64,000 bases of DNA. Origin: Brachynemurus nebulosus. Taxonomy: Eukaryota; Arthropoda; Insecta; Neuroptera; Myrmeleontidae. Positions 12,153 to 23,233 of the stretch are shown in pieces. The position numbers and the translations under genes were made by a program. Location of the stretch: assembly GCA_035578155.1 (NCBI GenBank), contig JAPWDM010000015.1:528501-592500 (forward strand), read 5' to 3'. How positions within the stretch are numbered: position 1 is the first letter of the stretch; each line of letters opens with the position of its first letter. Below the pieces are notes generated by a model, which was given only the letters and a program-made list of their open reading frames with translations, did not search any database and was not told the DNA's origin.

Positions 12153-12310
12153 GGAGACTAGTCAAGAAGTTTTCAAGGTCAGACGACGATTCTTTGCCTG
12201 AATCAGTTATCAATGAAAGCATTTTTTCCATACTAAGTCATTGTGGTGATTGGAACGGTGGAAGAACCAATAGAAAAAAAGCAAAAGTACAAAAAAGCAG
12301 AACACGATGA
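12153..12310 (+). CDS. Possible terminal exon of an unrecognised gene
   Basis: A good acceptor (TTTATTTGTTCCAG, ending at 12152) precedes 51 open codons to TGA 12308-12310. The peptide starts RLVKKFSRSDDDSLPESV and ends in a basic run (RKKAKVQKSRTR). The mixed acidic/basic composition and the acceptor suggest a real last exon. No upstream exon was found and no family is recognised, so it may be a remnant. Confidence 0.3.
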
Positions 12311-12730
12311 CATTGATAAAATTTAACAGAAAAAAAAACGAACACAAAGAAAAGAGAAACGTGAGCAGGAAGGAGATGAATAAAATAATTTATTTTGTTT
12401 TTTTATTAACAATTTTATTTTATTTTTTTAAATTAAGTTACTCATAATACTACTACAAATACTTATAAGTAGTTTAAATACCAATATAATGTTATTATAA
12501 ATACAAGTATCATGCATGATATCATCACTGTATGATCTTTCCGTTCATTATTAATAAAAAAATAAATAAAATTAATCAATCAATTTCTATCACTAAAACG
12601 TTTAAAAGTACCATTTCAGAAAAGAAGTTAAGTCGGAGCTAACTGAAGCTACTGCGATTTGCAAAGGAGGTTATCAAACCACTGCACAATTTCCAAAAAA
12701 AAAAGCGGACAAAAATCAAAAATTAGTCTA

Positions 12731-14215
12731 ACAAGTAAACGTCCCGAGGCCGGACCTATCGATTTTGATGAAACTTAGATATGTTGTAGAACACTAAAAA
12801 ATAAGCGACACGTATTTTTCTTTATCGGCGGAAAAACGGTTTGAAGGGGTGAAATCGCCCTCCAAAAATTGGGGTAAAAATTTAATTTTTTAAATATCTC
12901 GAAAACGGTAAGAGATAGAGCAAAAGTCTAAATTGGCGATATTGCTCTTTTTTAAAGAGCTATCTATTGGTATACAATTTGTTCAAATTGTGTCAACAGG
13001 GGTGGCTAGGGGTTAAAATTTAGGGGTTAATTTTGCAAAAAGGGGGTGAAAATTAAACAATATAAAAATTTTGTTTACAGATTTGAAATCTACGTAAAAA
13101 AATCTAATTGACCTGTTTTTGCTCAATGTCCTAATATTAAGTCTAGGGGTAGTTAACTAGGGGGTGACTGTGTCGAATAGTTGTACTACTTGGGTAGTTT
13201 AAGAAGTTTTTCTTCATGGAAAATAGTTTAAGACATTTAGAATAACGTAGAAATGAAATTTTCGATTTCAAAATTCAGTTTGAGCAACATTGGAGAGGGG
13301 GTGAGTCACCCTCTTAAATTACATATTAGTTAACATACACTCATTTTTAATATTAACACACTGACAGTGGGTAATAATGTCACAATATGTGGTTCTGAAG
13401 TTGGACTGAGGTATGTAAGGTTTTCATAAGGTTTGTTTTTTAATGGATGTTATAGTTTTCGTTATCGAAAGTTATCGATACCGAAAATAACGATATTTTG
13501 AAAATGAAGGGAAACCTAATAAAAACCTTACATACGATAGTCCAACTTCAGAACCACTTATTGTGACATTATTACCCACTGTCAGTGTGTTAATATTAAA
13601 AATGAGTGTATGTTAACTAATATGTAATTTAAGAGGGTGACTCACCCCCTCTCCAATGTTGCTCAAACTGAATTTTGAAATCGAAAATTTCATTTCTACG
13701 TTATTCTAAATGTCTTAAACTATTTTCCATGAAGAAAAACTTCTTAAACTACCCAAGTAGTACGACTATTCGATACAGTCACCCCCTAGTTAACTACCTC
13801 TAGATTTAATATTAGGACATTGAGCAAAAACAGGTCAATTAGATTTTTTGACGTAGATTTCAAATCTGTAAACAAAATTTTTATATTGTTTAATTTTCAC
13901 CCCCTTTTTGCAAAATTAACCCCTAAATTTTAACCCCCAGCCACCCCTGTTGACACAATTTGAACAAATTGCATACCAATAGATAGCTCTTTAAAAAAGA
14001 GCAATATCGCCAATTTAAACTTTTGCTCTATTTCTTACCGTTTTCGAGATATTTAAAAAAATAAATTTTTACCCCAATTTTTGGAGGGCGATTTCACCCC
14101 TTCAAACCGTTTTTCCGCCGATAAAGAAAAATACGTGTCGCTTATTTTTTAGTGTTCTACAGCATATGTAAGTTTTATCAAAATCGATAGGTCCGGCCTC
14201 GGGACGTTTACTTGT
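12731..14215. mobile_element. 1.49 kb near-perfect palindromic (fold-back) element
   Basis: Left arm 12731-13433 is repeated inverted as right arm 13511-14215, around a loop of about 77 bases containing GTTATCGAAAGTTATCGATA. Arm ends read ACAAGTAAACGTCCCGAGGC and its complement. Mismatches between arms are few. No coding capacity is evident. The arms carry conserved G/C-rich islands such as AGGGGGTGA and GGGGTGGCTAGGGG. A third, single-arm copy lies at 44045-44700, so this is a dispersed family and not a one-off inversion. The transposition class is unknown. Confidence 0.9.
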
Positions 14216-14464
14216 AAGTAAAACAAAAATTGGTATAAAAGGTTTTCAAGGTCGCTGATTATGAATTTGATATTGTTTTTTGAAAATTCAAAATTGCGAG
14301 TCCAAAATAGCGGGCAAAAATAAAAAAAAATTGTTTTATTGAAACAAAAAATGGTACATCAAGGTTTTCAAGGTCGTGATATAAAGTGAAACAAGAAAAA
14401 ACTGAAAATGGTGTAAAAAACGAAGAGGCACATTGGGGAAAGAATTTTGTTTCTTTTTTAAATA
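14216..14464. repeat. Two degenerate copies of a GGTTTTCAAGGTCG-containing repeat
   Basis: GGTTTTCAAGGTCGCTGAT near 14240 and GGTTTTCAAGGTCGTGAT near 14360, each followed by AT-rich DNA. This short repetitive stretch lies between two fold-back elements. No gene is seen. Confidence 0.5.
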
Positions 14465-14472
14465 ATCTACAT

Positions 14473-15733
14473 CAGAAGTGGGCAAACGGTCGATCGCGAA
14501 CAATTCGACAGTCGATCACAGACATTTTAAGTAATTTACTAGATTAATTTAAAATGTTTTAATTTAAAACGTGTACTTAAAATTTAGCAGACGATGAAAC
14601 TTGAATTTAAATCAAAATCTTAAACGAGGGAACGAGAACCTGCAAAACTGTGGGCAAGATCAAAATCGGATTTAGAAGTAGCAGCTCGACATGTTTCGAT
14701 TATATAAATAATCATTTTCAAGAGTGAAAAATACAAGCAAAAAATCAAAATAGACAAAAACTAAATATAAGTGTTGATGACACCGTAATATGGCCCAAAA
14801 AACGAATAAAAATCAGCAAAAAAGTGAAATAAACAAAAGAAAGAAGAAGAACCCGTTTGGAAAACGAAAACAGTCAAAAAATATAAAAGAATATAAAAAA
14901 TCAAAAAGGAAAAAAAAGTGTTTCTTCCTTTTTGACTTTTTATATTTTTATTTTTCGATTGTTCCCGTTTTCCAAGCTTTTGAAAAGACGACAGTAAAAA
15001 GTATAAATTAAAAAAAAAAAAATTGGAAAACTCGACTGCGGAAAAAACGAACTAACAAATGGGAACTAGAAGGAATAGAAAAACAGAAGTTTCCAAACTT
15101 TTAAACTGATTCTTTTTCTTTCTTTTGTTTATTTCACATTTTTACTAATTTTTATTCATTTTTTAGGCCATGTTATGATGTCATCGAAACTTATATTTAG
15201 TTTTTGTCCATTTTGATTTTTTGCTCGTATTTTTCGCCCTTGAAAATCATAATTTAAATAATCGAAACACATCGAGCCGCTATTTTTAACTTTCATTTTT
15301 GCCTTACCCACACTTTTGTAGGTTGTCGTTCCCTCGTTTAAGATTTTAATTTTTCTCTAACTGTGCAGATGGAATATTTATAATTATACATGAATTTAAA
15401 ATTCAACACGTATCTATTCTACACTTGACATGACTAATTCCAAAGTTCCACTAGCAAAAAAAAAAAAATAAAATTAAAAATATAAAAAATTTAAAAAATT
15501 AAAAAATAAAAAAAAAAATTATCCCAGAAATTTATTAATCATTTCACATTACATCCCGTTTTAAATTATTATTACAGTGAAAATTTGAAATTATAACAAC
15601 GATTAAATTTCCCTAGTGGGCGTTTGACATGAAAGATACTTTATTTGTAATTTAACCCATTTTTTGGAGTCGATCGCGCATAAATAAGGAAAATTAATGT
15701 CGAACATAAGAGTATTAAGTTTGCCCACCCCTG
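14473..15733. mobile_element. hAT-like fold-back element with 8 bp target duplication
   Basis: The ends are CAGAAGTGGGCAAAC and GTTTGCCCACCCCTG, i.e. CAGGGGTGGGCAAAC-type termini typical of hAT elements. Flanks ATCTACAT (14465-14472) and ATTTACAT (15734-15741) agree at 7 of 8 bases, the expected hAT duplication. Inside, about 14610-14860 is repeated inverted at about 15080-15355 (for example AACGAGGGAACGA against its complement), with a further hairpin in the centre near 14900. There is no transposase, so the element is non-autonomous. Open frames inside it are low-complexity Lys-rich translations. Confidence 0.75.
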
Positions 15734-15741
15734 ATTTACAT

Positions 15742-16250
15742 ACTTTATACTTTGTTGCAAGAAAAGGGAAAGGACTGTTTGTGTTTGTGTGGATGTGTTC
15801 GTGTATGTGTGCGGATGTGTCGTTCTATTTTAGGTTTCTTGGTGTAAATATGTTCTGGTTCATCAAATTGCTCATTAAGATCGGGTGTTCCTGGAATTGC
15901 GTGTTTAGATGGTATAGAGGTTGACGGATTTATGTGTTATTGGGTTGAGGAGGATTGTGTACCAGAGCGGTAACAGTGACAGTGCGGCAGTTTGTCGATC
16001 CTCCCACTTTATCAGACGAATTTGGATCTGTATGTGTGTTAAGTGTTTGTGTTTCAATGTTAATGTGTTGGGTTTTTATGTATGTGTTGTGTATCTGTAA
16101 GATGAGTGTCAGTGAATCGTACGCAAAACAAAACTTAACGTAGTAAATGCTCACATTTGTTAAAAAGTGGGCATTAGAATGTACCTTTACTATTATTAAT
16201 GACAATTTTTGAAGGAACATTCTTTTGTTATATTTTGTACAACCTTAACA
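15742..16250. other. Non-coding AT-rich DNA with GT-rich stretches
   Basis: No supported gene. Overlapping open frames of about 60-96 codons on both strands lack domain signals and derive from TGTGTG-rich sequence. Confidence 0.6.
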
Positions 16251-16254
16251 ACTC

Positions 16255-16510
16255 GAACCCGGATCTCTTGGCTGCTAGCCAAGAGATCCGGGTTCCAGTC
16301 CCAGTCGATCCAATTTGATAATTTTTCAAACACTATGTGAATTTTAATTAACATAATGAATTGGTCATACATACCAAAGTAAATCGAGTGTTCAAGTATC
16401 AGCTAAAGCTGGACAGTAAGTGAATATATGAATATTGGTTTATGTATAAATACGGACAAAAGGTCGCCATACATTAATAATGTTTCACAGGCACTCGATA
16501 ACATTTGAAA
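16255..16510 (+). repeat. tRNA-derived repeat, copy 1, headed by a perfect 19 bp hairpin
   Basis: GAACCCGGATCTCTTGGCT, a 3-base loop and its exact complement occupy 16255-16295. This is the 3' half of a tRNA-like head duplicated in inverted orientation. A tail shared with copies 2 and 3 follows (ATCCAATTTGATAATTTTT onward) and ends near ACATTTGAAA at about 16508. Confidence 0.75.
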
Positions 16511-16586
16511 ACAAAATATAATTGCGTCTCGCATTAAAGAGAGGATATGTTTGATTGATTATCAAATTTAAATGGTACTCAGACGA

Positions 16587-16700
16587 GCGGTCAGTGGCCT
16601 AATTGGTAAGACTCTTGGCTAGCAAACAAGAGATACGAGTTCGAGTCCCAGCCGATCCAATTTGATAATTTTTTAAACACTATGTGAATTTTAATTCTCA
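16587..16700 (+). repeat. tRNA-derived SINE-like repeat, copy 2
   Basis: The head carries a pol III A-box-like TGGCCTAATTGG and a B-box GTTCGAGTCCC with an anticodon-arm-like hairpin (CTCTTGG...AAGAG). It runs into the family tail ATCCAATTTGATAATTTTT, cut after about 40 bases. Acceptor and T stems do not pair properly, so it is not a functional tRNA gene. Confidence 0.7.
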
Positions 16701-17099
16701 TTTAATAAATGTATCGTCAAATTAAGTCATATCTTCAATTTCGTAATGTTAAATTTCATTTATTTAACAATATCCGTAGATTTATGATTATAGAGTATTC
16801 ATCATTAGTTAAGAAATTTTTAATTCCGCAGTAACTTAAAAATCACATCTCCAATTAGTTTGATCTTTGTAAGTTGCCATGAAATTTGGATATGTTGTAT
16901 GTATGGTATGTGTAATATTTTGCTGAAATACATATTTTTAAGTTAAATTTACTAATCTTTATGCTATATAAATAGTTACTGGCTCACACATTAGGTAAAA
17001 ATAGTCGCAATTGGCAGTAAATTTCATAAAAATACATTATTTATATATAGACCGATCAAATCAAATTAACTCATTTAGAGGGAAATAAATGAAAATTAT

Positions 17100-17428
17100 T
17101 ACCTATAAAACTAATCGATAGAATTTTAAAAACTATAGTAGAGAAACATTACAATCAACTGAATACACCAAAACCATAGATAACAAAAACTATATACCAA
17201 TTCCATGTATTAATAACAAAATAAATCATAATTTGAAAAAATTGCTAAATAAAAAAGAGAACCAAGTAGTTTTTAAATACTCTAACAAAATACGAAAAAT
17301 ATACACCAAACTTAAAACTAAAACAGACAAACTAGAACAAAACAACATTCTATACAAAATCCCTTGCTCTGATTGTCTAAAGAGTTACATAGGCCGAAGC
17401 AAAAATTTTCTGAAGGATCGTATATATA
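17100..17428 (+). pseudogene. Penelope-like element, 5' piece: RT C-terminus and start of GIY-YIG
   Basis: Frames from about 17108 and, after a shift near 17160, from 17161 encode a PLE C-terminal region. The GIY-YIG core reads LYKIPCSDCLKSYIGRS, followed by FLKDRI. The frame runs into foreign DNA at about 17428 and resumes at 19295. PLEs encode a reverse transcriptase fused to this endonuclease. This is a 5'-truncated, interrupted copy. Confidence 0.75.
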
Positions 17429-17880
17429 CTGTGTGAGTTTTTCGAGAGTTGCCATTTTTATTACAGCCAAACCGTTGATTTAATCGAAAAATTGTTCAAA
17501 TAAGAGCTATAGATATCGACGGGGGCAACCGATAGCTACAGTCAGGAACTTTATAGCTCTTATGGTTTTCGAGCTATGATACAAACTTACAGATTTTTAA
17601 ATGGGACTATATATTAATTTTTCGATAAAACTGATCTAATGCATTAATTAACAACATAAATGAGCATAAAAATTTTTTTACCCAAGTTTAATTTTTTAAT
17701 TTTTTTTAAATTTATCGCTTAGGCGGTAAAAATATGCATATGGCATTGAGGCTACTTCAACGGATAGTGTTTTTCTTGGTTACATTTCCATTACATCCAA
17801 GGAAAGAACCTTTTCTAGTACCATTTCTATCATAAAAATTTGGTTGTAATAGAAATGGCAACTCTCAAAAAACTCACATG
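17429..17880. mobile_element. MITE, about 450 bp, with terminal inverted repeats
   Basis: TGTGAGTTTTTCGAGAGTTG at the left is matched by the inverted AACTCTCAAAAAACTCACA at 17859-17878. TIRs are about 36 bp and there is no coding sequence. It lies between the PLE piece and the left TIR of the next element and was probably the later insertion. Confidence 0.6.
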
Positions 17881-19292
17881 GTATATGTAGCAGCCATATT
17901 ATCAAAACCGTTTTATTATAATAATTCTAGTCAAATTGTAAAAAAATGAATTATTGTCAACGAATGATGTTCCTTACAATTCAACTATGAAAATTCATTG
18001 TTATCATAATTTCGCTAGACACATTTAGAGAAATTGTGAAGTGAATAACAAATTAATTTGTACCAAAACTACTAAACCGATCTCAATAAAATTTAGTAGG
18101 AATATTTATATGGCTTAAAATAACTGATAGGATAATTTACATGTTGGTTGAAGCTTCCTCCGGGATATTAATACCAAACTAATTAGTGTAAAAACAACAA
18201 AACCGATTTCAATCGAATTTAGTAAGGGGCACTTTTATGCTTTGGAATAACAGAAAGGAAAATTTGTATCCCCATTAAAAGCTCGCGAGGGATGCAAAAT
18301 AAATTATTCAGTCAGATCAAAATTATTGAACGATTTCAGTCTGATTTCGTATATAAACTTATACATTTTCATATCAAATTTGATTGCAATCGATTCAGTA
18401 GTTTCAACATTAATTAGTTTCATATTCCCATCCCTTAGGAAACTTTAATCGAGATATAAACTATCCCATCAGTTATTCTAAATATATAAATATCCAAATT
18501 AAATTTAATTAAAATCTGCTCAATAGTTCTGACATGATTGAATAATTTTTGAATAGTTTTATTTCCCGTGGAAATTCTTAATCCGGATGAAAATTTTCCT
18601 GTAAGTTGTTCCATAGTATATGAGTATCAATAATAAAACTAACTGAAATCGTTTCACTAATTTTGATCTAACTAAGTAAATTGTTTCCCTTAGGAAACCT
18701 TAATCGGGATAAAAATTTCCCTTTCTGTTTTTCCAAAGCATAAGAGTATCCATATCAAATTTGATTGAAATCGGTTTTGTAGTTTTGATACTAATTAGTT
18801 TCGTATTCATATCCCGCAGGAAACTTCAACCAGGATATAAATTATCCTGTTAATTATTCTAAACCATATAAGTATCCCAACTTATTGAAATGGATTTAGT
18901 ATAGTTAAGACACTATTTATTATTATTTTAGTATTCACATCCCACGGGAACCTTTAATCGAGATAAAAATTTCTTGTCGGTTAATCCAAAGCATATAAAT
19001 ATCTAAATTAAATTTGATTGAAATTGGTTCAATAGTTTTGACATTATTATAGTTTTGTATCCATAGAGTGTTTATTTTTACAGTATTTCCCTGTACGCTG
19101 ATTTAGTTATATTGTCAAAAAGCATTATACTTGACAATTTTTCTAGATGTGTCTAACGAAATTATAATAACACTGAAATTTGCTAGATGTATTGTAAGAA
19201 ACATAATGAATTGACAATATTTCGTTTTTTTTATAATCTGACTAGAGTTATTATAATAAAACAGTTTTGACAATATGGCTGCAACATATACA
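17881..19292. mobile_element. Non-autonomous element with about 165 bp TIRs and internal tandem repeats
   Basis: The left TIR (17881-18040, starting GTATATGTAGCAGCCATATT) is repeated inverted at about 19115-19292. Between them, 18060-19060 is a degenerate tandem array with a period near 150 bp, built around AAACCGATTTCAAT-like and GATATAAACTATCC-like motifs. The array changes orientation near 18330. No coding capacity is seen. It interrupts the PLE. Confidence 0.7.
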
Positions 19293-19294
19293 CA

Positions 19295-19585
19295 CGTAAG
19301 TACCAAATAAAAACGGGAATTAGCGCCACTGGATTACAACAGCACGTTTACGAACACTCACACAACTTCAATTTTAATCAAATAGCCATTTGTGATATCG
19401 AATCTAATTTTAGAAAAAGATTAATCTCAGAATCATTACATATAAATATTACCAACAATTGCAACATAAAAACAGAAACTAAAAATCCTAATATTGGAAA
19501 ATCGTACAATACCATTAATGTGTCAGAGAAGTCTCTAATCTTAACTAAATCTAACAGTACAAATAATACTATCAAAGTTAAATAA
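19295..19585 (+). pseudogene. Penelope-like element, 3' piece
   Basis: The PLE frame resumes with KYQIKTGISATGLQQHVYEH and continues through FRKRLISESLHI to TAA 19583-19585. This gives the second half of the GIY-YIG domain and the C-terminus. Together with 17100-17428 it forms a PLE tail split by about 1.87 kb of inserted DNA. Confidence 0.7.
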
Positions 19586-19739
19586 TCCTGGTAAACATCT
19601 ATGTGCCATCACTTCCAAACATAAAACATGAAAAATAGTACAAAGAAATAGTTGCTCACAAATCATTTCATAATAACTGTACCAATAAATATTTAAACTG
19701 AATTTTGAAACCATTTTCTATAACTACACTAGCGGAAAT

Positions 19740-20291
19740 AATTAAAGGATCAAAAAAAAATTCGAAATTTTTAGCGATTTTTCGAATAGCTGTATCTTCG
19801 TGAAAAATGGTCGTATCGGAGTCGTAAGCAAAGCAATTTAAAGCTGAAAGTTCCTAGTTTGAGAGAGATCTTGCGATAAAAAAATTTTCAAAGCAACGTG
19901 TGTGGCGCAATCCTAATAAATACACTGAAAAAATATTTTTCGAAATTTTTTCGTTTTTTTTTTTTTTTTTTTTTTTGGTCCACGGACTTGGAAAAAATTT
20001 TTCCGACTTAATCACTATATGGACCGGATAACTTGTTCATTCAGCTTTAATTTGCTTTTTTATAGACTTTTATACGACCACTTCTCGCTGAGATATCGGA
20101 CTTTGAATGGAAAAGGATCATTTCGTCTTTGACCATCGATATCTCAGCAACCAATGATCACACAGAAAATTGAACGGGTGTTTTAAAAACTCGAATAAAT
20201 TCTCTACAAGCATTAGCCATTGTTTTTTCCAAAAAAATTTTTTTTTGCATACTTTACATGAATTTGAAAAATCAAGAAAAAAAGAGCTTTT
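19740..20291. other. Repeat-like AT-rich DNA flanking a palindrome
   Basis: Non-coding, with an internal inverted pair near 20090-20150 (GAGATATCG against CGATATCTC) and a T18 run near 19960. Probably part of the same repeat as the palindrome to its right. No gene is supported. Confidence 0.4.
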
Positions 20292-20942
20292 GGTGGCACT
20301 TTGGAAAATCAAGCGCTGAATTAAAAACTTCGAGAAAACCACTAATGTTAAGTGTGCCTTTTACAGTTCAGTGTACCCACAAAAACCCCACCGAGTTTCA
20401 GTTTAATCCATCCAGCCGTTTTTCTCATTCGATTGAATTTTTGAAAAAATTAAAGGATAATTTTTTTAATCTTAAACTTTCATAATCTTCAACAAAATAA
20501 AAAAAAAATTTTCTCAGCTTTTTTCACATTTTTATCAACAACAGTATTTACATTTATAAAAAAAAAAAAAATTCTTAGAAAATTTTCAAAAAAATTTTTT
20601 TTTCCAAAATTTTTCAAAAAAATTCGTAGAAAAAATTTTTTTTTAAAAATTTTTAAGAAATTTTTTTTTATAAATTTAAATACTGTTGTTGATAAAAATG
20701 TGAAAAAAGCTGAGAAAAATTTTTTTTTTCATTTTGTTCAAGATTATGAAAGTTTAAGAGTAAAAAAATGATCCTTTAATTTTTTCAAAAATTCATTCGA
20801 ATGAAACAAAAAAAAACGGCCGGATGGATTAAACTAAAACTCGGTGGGGTTTTTGTAGGTATATTGAACTGTAAAAGGCACACTTAACATTAGTGGTTTT
20901 CTCGAAGTTTTTAATTCAGCGCTTGATTTTCCAAAGTACCAC
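20292..20942. repeat. 0.65 kb palindrome
   Basis: Arms 20292-20595 and about 20640-20942 are inverted copies (GGTGGCACTTTGGAAAATCA at the left, its complement at the right end) around an A/T homopolymer-rich centre. The right arm ends exactly where a coding frame begins (20943). The palindrome has therefore probably truncated that gene, or the end reflects an insertion edge. Confidence 0.85.
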
Positions 20943-21608
20943 CTTATCAATGGCCAGAATAATGATGAACAGAATTGCGAGAAAAACAAGCCGGCGCAAA
21001 ATAAAAAAATATTTAAATCACCTATCAAGAGAAAGCGCCCTCGTGAAGATTGCGAAACAGATATTCACAAGAATGTAAAAGACACGGTATCTAATTTAAA
21101 CAGCATATTATTGAACAGGAAGGAAAACGATGAATGCGACTTGTACGCGCAGTTATTGGCTACAAGATTACGAGAATATTCAAAAGAAGAACGGCGTCAA
21201 ATTATGCATAGCATTGATGGACTACTTTTGGCAAATTCACCTAAACAATTGCAGCAATTTAACCCATACACCAGATCTACACCATCGCCGACATATTCTT
21301 TTCCATCTTCCTCTAATTCTCCTAGTTATATCCCAGACCGTCCTACTTCTCGTAACAACTATGTCTTCCACTCACAACAATCCCCGGTACAAATATCAAT
21401 CTCAGACCGTCCTATTTCTCGTAACTCATACATTATTGAGTCATCCCCTGTTACGGGTACTATACCCCCACATTCAGCTATTGCCACTGTTGATACCGTT
21501 TTACCATCACAAAATACTGTCACTATCCTTTCTCAGGAGATTATACAGCCCGCTTCTCAAAACATCATAAATATAGCGTTCAAAAATGTTTTGGATGAAT
21601 CCTGTTAA
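20943..21608 (+). pseudogene. BESS-type (MADF/BESS family) coding remnant
   Basis: The frame is open from the palindrome edge to TAA 21606-21608, about 221 codons with no ATG of its own at the start. A basic segment (KRKRPREDC) is followed by the helical motif DLYAQLLATRLREYSKEERR and IMHSIDGLLL. This is characteristic of the BESS motif that mediates protein-protein contacts in MADF-BESS transcriptional regulators. A Ser/Pro/Thr-rich tail has two repeats of the form SDRPISRNSY. The N-terminal MADF DNA-binding part is missing to the left. It could be a last exon, but no acceptor is evident. Confidence 0.6.
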
Positions 21609-21749
21609 TTTTACTAATTAGATCTATGTAAGTACTAATTTATAAAAGTACGAATACTATTAAGCTTAGAACTAGATGTAAGTTGATGTGGGTTGATACC
21701 TACGGGCTGTTAATGATTACTTATTCTGAAATGTCAATAAGTAGGTAAG

Positions 21750-22260
21750 CAATGCGGATACGGGGGCATGGGGATACGGGGGCACACTGCGCGTCAAAAG
21801 TATAGACCCCCATAATGGGTGGCCGAATAATTTTGTCGTACTGTACTTGTGTTATCAGACTTCTAGCAGCTAATTGGTCTGTGGTTATTATCAGCGCGCC
21901 GCTGTTGTTTGTTGAGTTAATTGGTCTGTATAGTTATTATCAGCATGCGATAAGCCGATGTTGTTTGTTGAGTCGGTTAATTGGTCTGTGTGTGATAAAC
22001 CGTTGTTGTTTGGTTGAGTTAATTGGTCTGTGTGTGGGTTTTTATGCTCATTAAAGTTAATTGGCTAGTTTTTTGAACGTTGCGCGCTCATTAAAGTTAA
22101 TTGGCGTTGATAAGACACTCCGGACTTCGGAAATGTGATATCATAAATATTTTTTAGAATACAATTAAGTTAATTGGTTAGTTTTTGAACGTTGCGCGCT
22201 CATTAAAGTTAATTGGCGCTGATGAGACATTCCGGACTTCGGAATTGTGATATCATAGCT
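21750..22260. repeat. Tandem and dispersed GTTAATTGG repeats
   Basis: Several units share GTTAATTGGTCTG with TGTTGTTTGTTGAG (21850-22030). Two near-identical copies of about 120 bp follow (22042-22260), containing TTTTTGAACGTTGCGCGCTC and ACTTCGGAA with GTGATATCAT. Just before them lies a GATACGGGGGCA duplication near 21755-21785. No gene is seen from 21620 to 23200. Confidence 0.75.
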
Positions 22261-23233
22261 ATTTTTAGAATTATTGTCCACATGCATGTTATAACTTGTT
22301 AGCGGAATGCTTAATCGGAAATCAGTTTCTATTTTTAGCACACACGTTAAGATTTGTTATGAGAGCGCGGGATCGGGAATCTGCTTCTACTTTTAGCATA
22401 TAACAATTGTTTGCAAACACCCACAATCGGGAAATCTGTTTCTACAACGCCGCCAGCTCTAGGTATTGTTCCATACTTTCATTCGTTATACAAAATGCGC
22501 ATTTAAACAGACCGAAGTTAATGTATGCATGGTGTATTGCTTTAAAAGCAAATTTATTGTAGGCTCGGGGTATACATACATATTAATCTTATCAGTAGAT
22601 AAAAATAAAAAATAATTTTATAACAAAAAGAATTAAAAGAGATAAGTATATTATGTCTATTTATATAATATGTAAGTTTAGGCTTTACGCTTTGTCTAGT
22701 AGTATAATAAATAGTGTTCATTGGCCTGTGTTATCAACATATTTTGAGAACTATAAGTTGCTTTAAACACTAAATTTATTAATAATATTTTGAATTAAGA
22801 TATCCAATTGAATATATGAATATTATCAGAAAAGTTATACAAATTAAGCATATTTAGGTAGAACAGTCTTGGTAATTTATAATCTAATGTTCTTAGAGTT
22901 CTTAATCTAATGTTCTAAACAACAAATTATAAAAAATTTGTAGCCGTCCAATTATCCAGAAATACTCATAAAATTCGTGGAGAATTGTATTTTATATTAT
23001 TTAAGTGAAGATATAAGTTAATTGGCATAGTTCCCATGGTTTCTTCCAACAACAGACTTAATTTTAAAATTATTTAAATTTTAATTATAGAAAACGCGCA
23101 CACATATCATTTGAGTTTTTATAAACATGGTAATAGGTGGTGGTGGGGGAATTGAATAACTTATGGGGGCACTATTCGTTGAATGAAATAAATACTGGTT
23201 CAGCTTCAACTTCAGCTTAAACACTCAAAAACA

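Noticed and set aside
14790..15011. 73-codon Lys-rich ORF
   Set aside because: Lies within the arms and centre of the hAT-like fold-back; A/T homopolymer translation.
16587..16661. A functional tRNA gene
   Set aside because: A and B boxes are present but acceptor and T stems do not pair; the same head recurs in a repeat family with a common tail.
21130..21570. Overlapping 146-codon ORF in another frame
   Set aside because: Shadow of the BESS-containing frame, which has the recognisable motif and biased composition.
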